The notes under the pieces are model-generated. The model saw nothing but the letters and a program-made list of their open reading frames with translations, had not been told where the DNA came from and made no database searches. This document shows positions 1 through 9,209 of a stretch of 26,577 nt of DNA, in pieces. The DNA is from a virus: IMG/VR virus record IMGVR_UViG_3300028920_000240, positions 1 through 26,577 of that record; one strand, given 5' to 3'. Made by a program: the position numbers and the translations under genes. Numbering within the stretch: position 1 is the first letter of the stretch; each line of letters starts with the position of its first letter.

Positions 1-172
1 AATTGACGTTGATCTGCTGGTCGTTGTCATTGACCCACTTCCACGTAAACTGGTCAAAGTCACCGTCCGCCTCGCTACTCGCAAACGTCCCCGTATTCGT
101 GGGATACGGGAACCCGCCATAGCCCGTCATCGGCAAGGCAACAGCCGCCAAGATTGCCAATGCTTTTTTCAC
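1..172 (-). CDS. Secreted protein of unknown function, truncated at window edge
   Basis: A minus-strand frame opens with GTG at 172-170 and stays open to the window edge, giving 57 visible codons. The N-terminus MKKALAILAAVALPMTGYG has two lysines, a hydrophobic stretch and a small-residue end, as expected of a Sec signal peptide. The mature part is polar and aromatic, with FDQFTWKWVNDNDQQ. The GTG overlaps the last base of the TAG stop of the preceding 1249-aa gene, and GAGGAGA lies at normal Shine-Dalgarno distance, so translational coupling is likely. The product cannot be recognised from this fragment. A secreted product at the end of a virion operon is unusual. Confidence 0.7.
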   Translation of the reverse strand, partial: MKKALAILAAVALPMTGYGGFPYPTNTGTFASSEADGDFDQFTWKWVNDNDQQINVN

Positions 173-3100
173 TATTCTGTCTCCTCGTTGTCTGTGACGC
201 CAATGTTGTAAATGCGCCTGATAGTTTGCAGCCGCTGCTTGCGCTCACGCTTCCAGTACCGCAATTCTTCCTTGATCTTGGCAGGGTTGCCCTTGAAATC
301 CCGCTTGGCCAGTGCTTCCTCTTTGGCTATCGCGCTGTTAAGCATACTGACGTAGAACTTGCCGCGTGCCTTTTTCTCTTTGCGGGTGTAGGCATAACCG
401 AGCTTGACGGGGCTGGCCTCCATGGTGAATAAAACCTTTTCAAAGGTGTTCAGTGCCTCGCCGAGCTGCTTGCGCTGTTCTTTTTTGTGCACGGGCATGT
501 TTTGGTCTTCCTTGCCCAACACGTTCAGGCCCTCACGGTACAGCCGGAATATGTTGCCCAGCGCGTACTTGGTACTGTCTGTGATCTGCTTGCCCCACCC
601 GTCGCTCGGACGCCTAGGACGACCCTCTTGAAAGCTGGACTCGTTATCAATGACATCGAACGCAACGCGGTAAATCGGGTGTATTTCCCACTTGAACAGG
701 GCAGCCAGAGCAGCACGCTTGTCGTCCAGCTTTTCGGGGCGCTGTTTGAGAAATCGGTCCATCCATTTGGTCGGCATGTTGACGATGTCGTTGATGCCAA
801 GCACCACCTCGCGCTTTTTACCGCCCCACATGAACGTCTTCTTGTACTTCCAGTTCGGGTAGGTGATACCGAACCGCTTCTTAACGCCCTCGTATTTCTC
901 TGCGCCGGTGTCCTCGGGCTCCCAGCCCAAGAACTTCATCCCCGCATTGACAATGGTGGGGATCGCCACGGTGCCGAGAAACGCTTTGCCGGCCGTTCGC
1001 GCCTTGTGCGCAGGCATGGGTTTGCCACGTAGGGCGTCCACGGCAATCTTGGCTGGTGCAATTAGGCTTTTGCCAACCTCGATAGGCATAAGGACACGGA
1101 AACTATGCACGAAAAACACCTTCCCTGCGTGGGCCTTGTACTTAGCCCCAAGCAATGAGTACCCGCCGTGGGCACGAGCCGCATAGTTCACTGCATCCTC
1201 ACGCGACCAGCCCTGGCCCTCAAGGTTGATCGCCGATAGTGTGCGCTGGACCCTGTCGTAGTACCACGTCAGGTTGCTTATGGCTCGGTACGGGGTAAGC
1301 AAAGCGTCTAAAACGGCCTTCCCACCTTTGCTTTTCCATGCCTCCTTTGTGTAGATTTGCCCTGTGGCACGTTCCATCTTTTTGCGTAGCCATCCCACGT
1401 CCGAACGGGTTTGGCGAGCCATTACGGATGTCATTTCGTCTGCGGTGGCGCGCGTCGGCAAGCTCGGATTCTGGTGCAACCCCATGCGCTGGTAGTCTTT
1501 TTGCCGATCATCGCCGCGCAGGACAGACCGCCAAGCCTCAAAATACTGCGGGAGCGCCTTGTGGGGGCGATACTCGCCCATGCCCCGCATGTGCCGCTGT
1601 GCAAAGTTGTAGTTCCAAATAATTCCGGGCTTGAAAAACTGCGCTACCTTGCCGATGGAACGCACCTTGTCCATGACGGAAAACTGTGGCTTTCCAACCC
1701 CCGCCAGTTCCTCCAGCCCCAAGGCCATGAGCCTATGGACGCGCTTGCCTTTCAGTGCCTCTGTTTTGGCCGCGCCCTTCAACAGTTCAGACTGGACCCA
1801 ATCTCCGCCCTGAGCCGCCACATCCTTGCCGCTTTTAATCAGCCCCTCGCTCTCGCCCCAATCCAGTAGCCCCTTGACGGCCAGCTTTTTGTGCGAGTCA
1901 GCCGCCATATCCATGGCCAGTTTGCCCACGTCCGCATCCTCTGGCTTAATGACGCCAGCGGCGATGTACTCCTTGAGCGTGCCACGCCCCTTGCGCTGCC
2001 TATGGAACGCATCTAACTTGGCGGCAATATCGCGCCTGCCCCGTTCACCGGATTCCATATAGATCCGCTGCATAACCCGGCGTGCGACAACGCTATGGGG
2101 CATGTAGCCCTTGAATTTCTCCAAGGCCTTGAGATCCTCCATGAGCGCCCTGCGGCCTTTTGCCGAGGTCGTTTCGTTGAGTTTTTCCCGGACGCGGTTG
2201 ATGGCGCTTTGCGGGAACCCCTCGCCCAACACCCCGGCCTCCTGCTCGGCCTTTGTAACCTCTGACCGCAACTTCTCGACCGCCTCGTAAAGGGGCTTGT
2301 TCTTGTCCGACACCGTCGCGCCCTTGCGCTCCAACGCATCCACGACCTCAAGGCTGTCGTCGATAGTGCGCTCGCCAACACCACTGAGCAGCTTGTGCAC
2401 GTCGTCCGTAGCACGCTCAACGGAACTTGCCATTTCATGGTATGTACGCGACAGTTTATTGTAGAGCGGCTTGTTCTCCACACGCTGACGCCCGAACGCC
2501 TTGAAATACCCGACAAAACTGCCAAACCCCTCTTTGAGCCGACTGGACGGCTTGTCGGCGGCAATGCGGCCTGCCTTGTTGCGAGCAGACAACTCGCTGA
2601 TAGGTAGCATAACGGTCTTCTCAAGGCCGGTCTTTTTGTTGCGGAAATGCACCTCCGCCATTTTTCCCTCGGGATCAACGGAAACCACCCGACCTTGGTT
2701 CCCCCGATCCGCCGCTGTAACGCGCGATCCCACCTCAACGTCCTTGGCATTGGTGGGCAGTTTTATTTCTTCTTTTTGGAGCGGTTCTGCCTGTTTGGCT
2801 TGGAGTTCCTTGGCCAGATCCGCCATACTCGGGATCGCCCGCGTCCCTGTCCCCGGCGCGGGCGGCTTGGTGCCACGCGTTTTATGGAACATATCGGCCA
2901 TTTCTTTTACGGTCTGCTTCCGCACCGCCTCAAACTTGACGGGATCTGCACGGTAACGGGAAAGGTCGTCTGCCGCGAACCCAGCGCTGATGGCAAGCTG
3001 CGGCAACTCGCTCAGTAAAAACTGCTTGCGCTCCTCTTTTGTTTTGAGTTCCCCGCGTGTAGCTGCGATTGCCACGTCGGTCGCAAGGTCAACGGCGATC

Positions 3101-3921
3101 TGACCGGCAAAGTTGGCTGCACCACCAGGGATGAGTTGTTCTGGTAGAAAAGCGACGCTGCTGGACAACATTCCCGTGGCGGTGTCCTTGATGGCCTCAC
3201 CTATGGTGGTCTTGCCTTGGGCCAGCAATGCAAGCTGGTTCGTGCCGGCGTGGACTGCGGCGGTTGCTGCCCGCGTGCCAAGCTGCCCCATAAAACTCGT
3301 CGCTTTTGTGGCTGCGCCAATGCCGCGCCCTATGGCCATAGCAGGGATCATGCCTGCCGCTGCTCTCGTTGCTCCAGACAGCACCGACTCCGTCATGCTC
3401 TGCGGTTGCAATGCCTGTTCGGCGTCGGGGGCATACTTGTGCAAGGCCCAATCCGACAAACCAAGCGTAACACCGCCCAGGGCCTCTTTGGTGCCCAAGG
3501 CTGCCCCGCGAACCCGCTGCTCCTTGACGGCAGACTCACGCGCCTCCATGTCGGCGTCCCACTGCTTTTCGCGTATCTCCATGAGCTTGGCCCAAGCCTT
3601 TTCGTCGCCAGCCTCGCGCGCATTGCGGATGGCCTGCGTTATGTCTGGGCTCGGTGGCTTTGACTGCGGCGATGGCGTGGGGGCGGGGGCGGGGGCGTGG
3701 GCGGCAGCTTGTCCGTGAGTCTCAGCCCACAACCGCCTTAAATCCTCTTGTGGCCTAGGCCGGGGTTGCGGTGCGGGCTCCTGCGCATTGTGCGTTTGCA
3801 ACCACAATTCGCGTAATGGGGTGCGGGCGGGTTGTACAGGGGCGGATGCAGGGACCTCCTCTGGACGGGTCTGCCGCCATAGTTCCCTTAGCTGGTCTAG
3901 GCTCCCATCGTTCGGGGGCAT
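172..3921 (-). CDS. Very large putative internal virion/ejection protein (1249 aa)
   Basis: This is the largest gene of the window and sits late in the structural operon. The N-terminus holds three copies of a short motif, LRELWRQT (residues 11-18), LRELWLQT (36-43) and LRRLWAET (61-68), exactly 25 residues apart and joined by Pro/Ala-rich linkers. A helical, Ala/Gly-rich segment follows, then a basic part containing a KOW-like stretch (about 395-445), long charged helices, and a C-terminal third rich in Trp, Tyr and Lys. The C-terminal part recalls the 'large polyvalent protein' domains of phage multi-domain proteins, though this is recollection and not a search result. Size, position and helical content suggest a protein packaged in the head and ejected with DNA, as in podoviruses. 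The ATG follows the upstream TAA by one base. Confidence 0.6.
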   Translation of the reverse strand: MPPNDGSLDQLRELWRQTRPEEVPASAPVQPARTPLRELWLQTHNAQEPAPQPRPRPQEDLRRLWAETHGQAAAHAPAPAPTPSPQSKPPSPDITQAIRNAREAGDEKAWAKLMEIREKQWDADMEARESAVKEQRVRGAALGTKEALGGVTLGLSDWALHKYAPDAEQALQPQSMTESVLSGATRAAAGMIPAMAIGRGIGAATKATSFMGQLGTRAATAAVHAGTNQLALLAQGKTTIGEAIKDTATGMLSSSVAFLPEQLIPGGAANFAGQIAVDLATDVAIAATRGELKTKEERKQFLLSELPQLAISAGFAADDLSRYRADPVKFEAVRKQTVKEMADMFHKTRGTKPPAPGTGTRAIPSMADLAKELQAKQAEPLQKEEIKLPTNAKDVEVGSRVTAADRGNQGRVVSVDPEGKMAEVHFRNKKTGLEKTVMLPISELSARNKAGRIAADKPSSRLKEGFGSFVGYFKAFGRQRVENKPLYNKLSRTYHEMASSVERATDDVHKLLSGVGERTIDDSLEVVDALERKGATVSDKNKPLYEAVEKLRSEVTKAEQEAGVLGEGFPQSAINRVREKLNETTSAKGRRALMEDLKALEKFKGYMPHSVVARRVMQRIYMESGERGRRDIAAKLDAFHRQRKGRGTLKEYIAAGVIKPEDADVGKLAMDMAADSHKKLAVKGLLDWGESEGLIKSGKDVAAQGGDWVQSELLKGAAKTEALKGKRVHRLMALGLEELAGVGKPQFSVMDKVRSIGKVAQFFKPGIIWNYNFAQRHMRGMGEYRPHKALPQYFEAWRSVLRGDDRQKDYQRMGLHQNPSLPTRATADEMTSVMARQTRSDVGWLRKKMERATGQIYTKEAWKSKGGKAVLDALLTPYRAISNLTWYYDRVQRTLSAINLEGQGWSREDAVNYAARAHGGYSLLGAKYKAHAGKVFFVHSFRVLMPIEVGKSLIAPAKIAVDALRGKPMPAHKARTAGKAFLGTVAIPTIVNAGMKFLGWEPEDTGAEKYEGVKKRFGITYPNWKYKKTFMWGGKKREVVLGINDIVNMPTKWMDRFLKQRPEKLDDKRAALAALFKWEIHPIYRVAFDVIDNESSFQEGRPRRPSDGWGKQITDSTKYALGNIFRLYREGLNVLGKEDQNMPVHKKEQRKQLGEALNTFEKVLFTMEASPVKLGYAYTRKEKKARGKFYVSMLNSAIAKEEALAKRDFKGNPAKIKEELRYWKRERKQRLQTIRRIYNIGVTDNEETE

Positions 3922-3922
3922 C

Positions 3923-5086
3923 TTACATACCTACCTTTTGGAGCAACCGGCCTCTCATTTCTTCCTCTATGGCCGATATTTGCTCCTCGCTCCATCCTTC
4001 TGCGCGGGCTCGCTCACGAAACGTCTGGTCGGCATCGCCGCTCTCAGCCGGGGCTGCGTCTGGGCCAGTCGTTTGTTCAGGTGCGGTTGGTTTTTTTGTA
4101 TCACCAAACCCGCTTTCGGCCATGATCGCGGCAAGCCCCGTTTGCTGTTCGACCAGCCTAAGTTGCGCTTCCTGCCACCGCTCGTACTCAGCCTGGGCCT
4201 CCTCAATCTGTTCCGTCAGTGTCTTGGCGCGTCCTTCTTCCATGTTCGCAATCATCTTGTCGCGGGACTTTATCAGCGTGTCTATTTGCTTGGCCGCACG
4301 CTTCAATTGCGCGTCTCCCGCTGCAATGCGCTGTTTGGATATTTCAATCGCGCCCTTGGCCAGCACCGTGCCGCGCTTAATCTGCATGGCATTACCAGAC
4401 TTAAGATCCTCCTCAATCTTGGTGTACTTGTGCTCTAGCTCCATGAATCGCTCCTTGGCCTTGTAGGAGGACTCCGCCATCTGTTTGCTGTTGGCAAATT
4501 TTAGACCTTGACGACGCGTGATTTCGCCTTGCTTGAGTTCTTCCTTGTCAATGTCCAGTTGGCCAGCCACCTCAGCCTTTTTGACCCGCTGCTCGCCCTT
4601 GGTTTCCTCAAGCTGTAGGCGTTCCAAGTGATCTCGCTTTTGCTGATAGTCCTGCGTGGCTTCTGCGTGCTGGCGGCGGTAGGTGCCGTATGCCGCCTCT
4701 CCTGCTTTTCTGTGCGGCCCGGATTGCAGCTTCCCACGCATCCAGCGCTCCATGAAAGCGTCCTTGCCCATTGGGGCCGCAGGGCGTTTTAACGTCGCAA
4801 GCTGCTGTGCGGTGGGGGCCGCTGGCGCGGGTTGCTGTGCTTCTACCGTGGCGGGTGAACTTACCCCACCGTAAGGGCCTGGCGTCTCGTACATCGACAA
4901 GTGCTGGCTAGGCATGGGGTGCGCAGGGGCTGGCTGCCCAGGAGCGAACGACGTGGTCATGCCAGGCACACGTTTGTACGCGCCATTTGGGGCCAATTCT
5001 TGGATGGGCACCCCCCGGTCAATCTCAACAACACCCGGCGACGTGCGCGGGTCGTAGTATTGCTTCAAGTAATCCATGATTGCCAT
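3923..5086 (-). CDS. Coiled-coil virion protein, unknown function (387 aa)
   Basis: The start ATG at 5086 is preceded by AGGAGACGAGAAA, a strong ribosome site; a second in-frame ATG three codons later is possible. The N-terminal ~110 residues are Pro/Ala-rich and probably disordered. From about residue 125 to 330 the protein is highly charged and heptad-like (many Glu, Lys, Gln), indicating a long coiled coil. The C-terminus is acidic and ends in a short helix, EEQISAIEEEMRGRLL. It lies directly before the 1249-aa protein with a one-base gap, so the two are probably co-translated and may form one internal or ejection assembly. No enzymatic motif is visible. This is inference from context. Confidence 0.6.
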   Translation of the reverse strand: MAIMDYLKQYYDPRTSPGVVEIDRGVPIQELAPNGAYKRVPGMTTSFAPGQPAPAHPMPSQHLSMYETPGPYGGVSSPATVEAQQPAPAAPTAQQLATLKRPAAPMGKDAFMERWMRGKLQSGPHRKAGEAAYGTYRRQHAEATQDYQQKRDHLERLQLEETKGEQRVKKAEVAGQLDIDKEELKQGEITRRQGLKFANSKQMAESSYKAKERFMELEHKYTKIEEDLKSGNAMQIKRGTVLAKGAIEISKQRIAAGDAQLKRAAKQIDTLIKSRDKMIANMEEGRAKTLTEQIEEAQAEYERWQEAQLRLVEQQTGLAAIMAESGFGDTKKPTAPEQTTGPDAAPAESGDADQTFRERARAEGWSEEQISAIEEEMRGRLLQKVGM

Positions 5087-5102
5087 TTTCTCGTCTCCTC
5101 GT

Positions 5103-6338
5103 TTACGGGGCGGCCCCTACGGTGTTTGTTCTGTAGTCGAAGTTCCAGTAGAGGAACACATGCCCGTAATAGTGGCTATAGCCTTTGTTTGTCGTCACCG
5201 TCTCCCCTACCTCTGTGGGTTCTTCCGGTTCATCTACCCAGCTTGGCAGAACAGTGTCTGCTACGGCGGTGTAGTAATCTGTTGTGCGGCTCGGCGTTTC
5301 GCGTGTCGCCATAATGTCGAACTGCTCCCAGTGTGCGTGTTTGTTAAAGTCCCCGTTTAGGTGAAGAACGTTCATTGTCTTGTTGGTGCAAAACTTCCAC
5401 GCTTTCAACATGTGTTCTGGTGCCGTCGGGATATCTTTTACGCCCAGTTTGGCTCGCGACCTATACGCCGCAGCGTGCCACAAGCTGTTTGTTGTTGGTG
5501 CATTGGTCCCGTGATCCTGCACTTGCAGCACTCGTGTCCCCTCCGTGTAGACCTGGTTGCCGGGCGGCACCCAATTTGTGGCGTTTGCCCCGGCATCCGT
5601 CTTCGCGCTTCCCCATGAGTTGGTGCTTTCACCATTCCAACATGTCCCTGTTGTACATACCCATTCACTTACGTGGTATGTGACTTGCAGGAGATTCAGG
5701 ATGTTATAGGCGTCGTTAAACCATTCCTTGACCTCTGTGCCAAATTCCCACACCGGACCCGAAGCCCATTGCGATCCGCTCCATGTGTTGGTCAGTCTGT
5801 CTGGGATGCGGGTGAAACCCTTGTAGGGGGCGGCGTTGGTGCGTCCTATCGTCTCCAGTAAATCGTTCAGTGTCCAATAATTGACATTCAAATCGTTCGT
5901 TGTCCCATCGCCCCCAAACGGCGCAAGATGGTTGAGGAAAACACGCTCGTCGCATAGCTGATCTATTTCCGTTACGATACCCTCCTGCCAAACCGAATTT
6001 GCGCATGCACACGCTTGAACCCCCGTATAGGCGTAGAGCGTCTTGAAATACCCATCACCTGGATCAACAGGAATAGAAAAATCCTCCCGGATCCAATCGG
6101 GCGGTGGGTTATCACATCCGTAACGCGGGTTTTCGTTTGTGTACAACACAGCAATACGCTCATTCAAGGCGTTCCATATAGCCTTGTAGTATTCTATGCC
6201 TATGTGCGCGAAGTTTGTCGGGGTGTCCGGTATCGGCCACGTCATGCCAGAACTTGACCAATCATCCGCGTATGCGCATAAAAGCACACCGACAATTAAG
6301 CCACAGCAAACGGCAAGAAAATGGGTTCTCTTTTCCAT
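5103..6338 (-). CDS. Secreted protein of unknown function (411 aa)
   Basis: The N-terminus has a short basic region followed by the hydrophobic core FLAVCCGLIVGVLLCAYA, a clear Sec signal peptide with likely cleavage near residue 24. The mature protein is rich in Trp, Asn and Thr and has several cysteines, including CACAN and a CTTGTC segment around residue 230, compatible with disulfides in an exported protein. No catalytic motif is recognised. The start overlaps the end of the preceding gene by 43 bases and has only a weak ribosome site, so it may depend on coupling. The flanking genes look like virion components, so an exported or surface-exposed particle protein is possible but unproven. 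Confidence 0.65.
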   Translation of the reverse strand: MEKRTHFLAVCCGLIVGVLLCAYADDWSSSGMTWPIPDTPTNFAHIGIEYYKAIWNALNERIAVLYTNENPRYGCDNPPPDWIREDFSIPVDPGDGYFKTLYAYTGVQACACANSVWQEGIVTEIDQLCDERVFLNHLAPFGGDGTTNDLNVNYWTLNDLLETIGRTNAAPYKGFTRIPDRLTNTWSGSQWASGPVWEFGTEVKEWFNDAYNILNLLQVTYHVSEWVCTTGTCWNGESTNSWGSAKTDAGANATNWVPPGNQVYTEGTRVLQVQDHGTNAPTTNSLWHAAAYRSRAKLGVKDIPTAPEHMLKAWKFCTNKTMNVLHLNGDFNKHAHWEQFDIMATRETPSRTTDYYTAVADTVLPSWVDEPEEPTEVGETVTTNKGYSHYYGHVFLYWNFDYRTNTVGAAP

Positions 6339-6973
6339 TGCACTATATCCACTATGCCCCCGGTCTGGTTAGATACGAGTTTGGCAATCGCTACCGGGAT
6401 CGTCCCGTCCACGAACGCGGGTGGCCAATCGGACTCTACGGTCCTGGTCATAGCCATTGGATCTTCGGGGGCGGTGAAGTTGTAAAAGATAATGGCCCAA
6501 TTCTCGCCGGACGTATTCCATGCCGTTGTCATGGCTCGTTCTGCAACCTGAACCCAGCCCGTTCCTCCGAAATATGCCCACCCGCCAGCACATGTAACCT
6601 TCCCATCCCCAGAATCGTCAACCGTAACTTCCCACATGCCCCCATACGCGCCGTAGGCGTCGTTGGAAATCACGGCTCCCTTGCCGTACCTTGATACCAC
6701 TATCCCATTGTCGCCGTGCAGTTCCGTTATTGGAACGGCGTCCCCGGCGGCCACGTCTTCCAACGGCTTTGCGCCACTTTCTTCCTCCAGTTGCAACACG
6801 CGCGCCTGTAGGTCCCCGATGGTGTTCCTCAACCCAGCCGCCGTTACAACCGCAGGCTCATCGGGTGTTTCAGCGGCGGCCACGTCCTTGGCACTGCCCC
6901 CCTTAATGATATACTCAGGCAGATAGAGCACCGCAGCCCCCTCGGCCTGTATGGTTGGATCATTCTCTGGCAT
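6296..6973 (-). CDS. Putative virion/fibre-like protein (225 aa)
   Basis: The N-terminal ~50 residues are flexible. A short coiled coil follows (LRNTIGDLQARVLQLEEES, about residues 48-66), then a Gly-, Trp- and Val-rich beta domain to the end. A coiled-coil neck in front of a beta-rich domain is common in trimeric phage fibre and spike proteins, but no specific family is recognised. The ATG follows the previous stop by 11 bases, with AAAGGA about 14 bases upstream, a rather long spacing. The 3' end runs 43 bases into the next gene, in keeping with the compact operon. Confidence 0.6.
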   Translation of the reverse strand: MPENDPTIQAEGAAVLYLPEYIIKGGSAKDVAAAETPDEPAVVTAAGLRNTIGDLQARVLQLEEESGAKPLEDVAAGDAVPITELHGDNGIVVSRYGKGAVISNDAYGAYGGMWEVTVDDSGDGKVTCAGGWAYFGGTGWVQVAERAMTTAWNTSGENWAIIFYNFTAPEDPMAMTRTVESDWPPAFVDGTIPVAIAKLVSNQTGGIVDIVQWKREPIFLPFAVA

Positions 6974-6984
6974 TATCTAAGTTT

Positions 6985-8085
6985 CTATCCTTTGCCGCCA
7001 TCCCACGGATCGCTCGTATTCCACGAAGTCGGCGTGCCTGCCGTCCGCTTGACAGACAACCACTTCCCATTCCCTAGATACCGCACCTTGGACCCAGGAT
7101 CATTGTTTCCTGCATGCGTACCGGCGGTGGTCGCACTGCTGGACACTTTTACCTCCTCGATAACGGGGATTGTCCGCCAATCATACTTATGCGGCACGGT
7201 CGCGTTATGCCGTTTTTGGACTATGTTGTCCGTATAAGTGGCGGTCTCAGACCCGCCAATCTCGTACTCAAATTGGCAATAGGTAGCCAATAGGCGGTGC
7301 GATCCATCCACGTTGGGGATGATCTGCGTTTTAGCCAAAGAATAACCGCTTACATCCGCGTCCGTGATATAGGTATGAGTCGCACCTCCCTCAAGGTCGG
7401 CTCTGAGCAACTTGGCGTTTGCCAAGCTGACTTTGGGGAACTCAAGGATTTTGCGGGCAACCGGTGCGCGAGTATCGGGCTCCGCCACGCGGATGTTGTA
7501 CTTGTCTCTTGAATTCAACTCAACCCATGTATGGGCTTCCGTGAGCTTCCATATCGCGCAACTTCCGTCTGATTCTCGGGTGATGCGGACCTCGATTGTA
7601 CCGCCGGTCAGGTCGATATCCTTGGCGATGGTATCCGCACTGTCTGGGTCAATGCCCCGATACTTGTAAACGCGTGTTTCTTTTTCACTGGTCGGATCGA
7701 CGCCAAATGGGGTAAATAGCAGGTTGGCCCCTTCCACGAGTAAGGCCGTCGGTAGATCTTCTTCTGTAGTGCCGGTTATCCAGCCTTCCTTGAGTTCCTG
7801 ATAGATCGTGACGCCGCCCGCGGGCTCGTCCTCGGTCCAGACCCGGCTGTTACGCCACTTCTCGTTATTGCCCCAATACTCTACGCCGTTGGCCTTGGGG
7901 TCCTCATAGGAGTCCACGGCCCATAGGGTTTCTACCAGTCCAGTATCGCCGCCCGCCTTTTTTTTGTCGATATGGGGCCACTTGCGGATAAGCGTGGGTT
8001 CTCCGATCTGCGGCGGACCGTCAAAGCGGACAAGGACCGCATCGGCTTCGGCCGTGGTTGTAAAGAGTTCGTTTGCTTTTGCCAT
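6985..8085 (-). CDS. Structural-region protein of unknown function (366 aa)
   Basis: The start ATG at 8085 has GGAGTAAGCC immediately upstream. The protein is acidic and beta-rich with no signal peptide or membrane segment. It opens MAKANELFTTTAEADAVLVR and ends in a short Gly/Trp-rich tail. No motif is recognised. It sits three bases from the stabilisation-like gene and before the coiled-coil fibre-like gene, so an attached tail, spike or fibre component is the likeliest role. This rests only on position. Confidence 0.55.
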   Translation of the reverse strand: MAKANELFTTTAEADAVLVRFDGPPQIGEPTLIRKWPHIDKKKAGGDTGLVETLWAVDSYEDPKANGVEYWGNNEKWRNSRVWTEDEPAGGVTIYQELKEGWITGTTEEDLPTALLVEGANLLFTPFGVDPTSEKETRVYKYRGIDPDSADTIAKDIDLTGGTIEVRITRESDGSCAIWKLTEAHTWVELNSRDKYNIRVAEPDTRAPVARKILEFPKVSLANAKLLRADLEGGATHTYITDADVSGYSLAKTQIIPNVDGSHRLLATYCQFEYEIGGSETATYTDNIVQKRHNATVPHKYDWRTIPVIEEVKVSSSATTAGTHAGNNDPGSKVRYLGNGKWLSVKRTAGTPTSWNTSDPWDGGKG

Positions 8086-8088
8086 GGC

Positions 8089-9207
8089 TTACTCCCCAAA
8101 GCCCCAGATGCTATCGGTGTTGCCGTAGCCCAAAATCGCGTTGATCCGCAGGTTGCTACTGAGCGCGGTTATCTTCATCGCCCAGCGCCGGGACGCAAGC
8201 GGGATTCTCACTGGGAACTCTTGCCGGGTATACCGCTCTCGCAGGTACGGCAAATCAATGGATTCCGCCTGAGACCAAGACTGCTCATGCTTGATCTGAT
8301 ACGTGAGCGTGCCCTTGCTGGTGTCGGTGTGCTCGATGAAAAAACCCAGCCTAGTAAAACAGAACGGCTCCAAGTTACGCGACACGAACGTACGGCTTGT
8401 CCACAGGAACCCGCTGGTCGTGTAGTCGTACAGGCCGGGACGTTCACTACTGAGATCTATTACCCACTTTTTGGTGCCGTCGTTACCAACTAACCTGAAC
8501 CGCTTCTCGTCGATGATGTACCCGCTGTTGTTCGCAGACCCGTCAAGATGCGCGTCGGTAAAGTTCCCTAGGTTTTGGCGTATGGCCTGTGTGAGATTCC
8601 GCACATTCTGACCGTCGAACGCAAAAACACCATTACTGTGGGCCGCGTAGACCACACCACCGTGAACCGTAACGTCGGTCATGTTAGACGCACCGAACCC
8701 ATGCACCACGTCCCCCACCACGAAGTTGCCCTGCATGCTAATCCCGTTCGGGATCACATACGAGTGGTTGGCCTTCATGGCGAGGATGTTGTTCCCGAAC
8801 GGTATGATCCCCACCACATTCCCCGTATCTGCGTCACAGGCCAGCTTACCGAACCCCTGCAAGTACAGGTCGGTGAAGTGGTACGGCGCGAAGTAGTACA
8901 CGTCTGGCGAGCCTGCGGTGATTGTTGCCCACGGCCTGCGGAATATCTCGCGCCACGTGCAGTTACCCACGGTAAGGTTGTGCGCGGTGTGATCCGTAGT
9001 TGGCGTATTGAGCGCCCATGTAGGCCGTGCCGTGCCGGTAGGGATTGACGCAGCGTACAGCGCGCCGGGTCGGTCGATACCAAGCCCGTATGCGTCGGGA
9101 GTCTGCCCATCTTCAAGCAGTTCCGGCGGCCCATTCTTGGCAAGAGTCGCCGGGAACCGCTCTGCCAGTGTGATCCAGACCGGTTTCTGTCCGCGTCTAT
9201 CAGCCAT
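8089..9207 (-). CDS. Putative tail/stabilisation (nozzle-like) protein (372 aa)
   Basis: This beta-rich protein has repeated short strand patterns, such as VVGIIPFGNNILAMKANHSY and GGVVYAAHSNGVFAFDGQNV, that resemble beta-propeller blades. Podovirus nozzle/stabilisation proteins of the P22 gp10 type are beta-propellers and are encoded next to the head-tail adaptor, as here. The match is by pattern and gene order, not by search. The ATG at 9207 is preceded by CGAGGCACTAACC, and it begins two bases after the adaptor stop, suggesting coupled translation. It is somewhat shorter than P22 gp10. Confidence 0.5.
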   Translation of the reverse strand: MADRRGQKPVWITLAERFPATLAKNGPPELLEDGQTPDAYGLGIDRPGALYAASIPTGTARPTWALNTPTTDHTAHNLTVGNCTWREIFRRPWATITAGSPDVYYFAPYHFTDLYLQGFGKLACDADTGNVVGIIPFGNNILAMKANHSYVIPNGISMQGNFVVGDVVHGFGASNMTDVTVHGGVVYAAHSNGVFAFDGQNVRNLTQAIRQNLGNFTDAHLDGSANNSGYIIDEKRFRLVGNDGTKKWVIDLSSERPGLYDYTTSGFLWTSRTFVSRNLEPFCFTRLGFFIEHTDTSKGTLTYQIKHEQSWSQAESIDLPYLRERYTRQEFPVRIPLASRRWAMKITALSSNLRINAILGYGNTDSIWGFGE

Positions 9208-9209
9208 GG

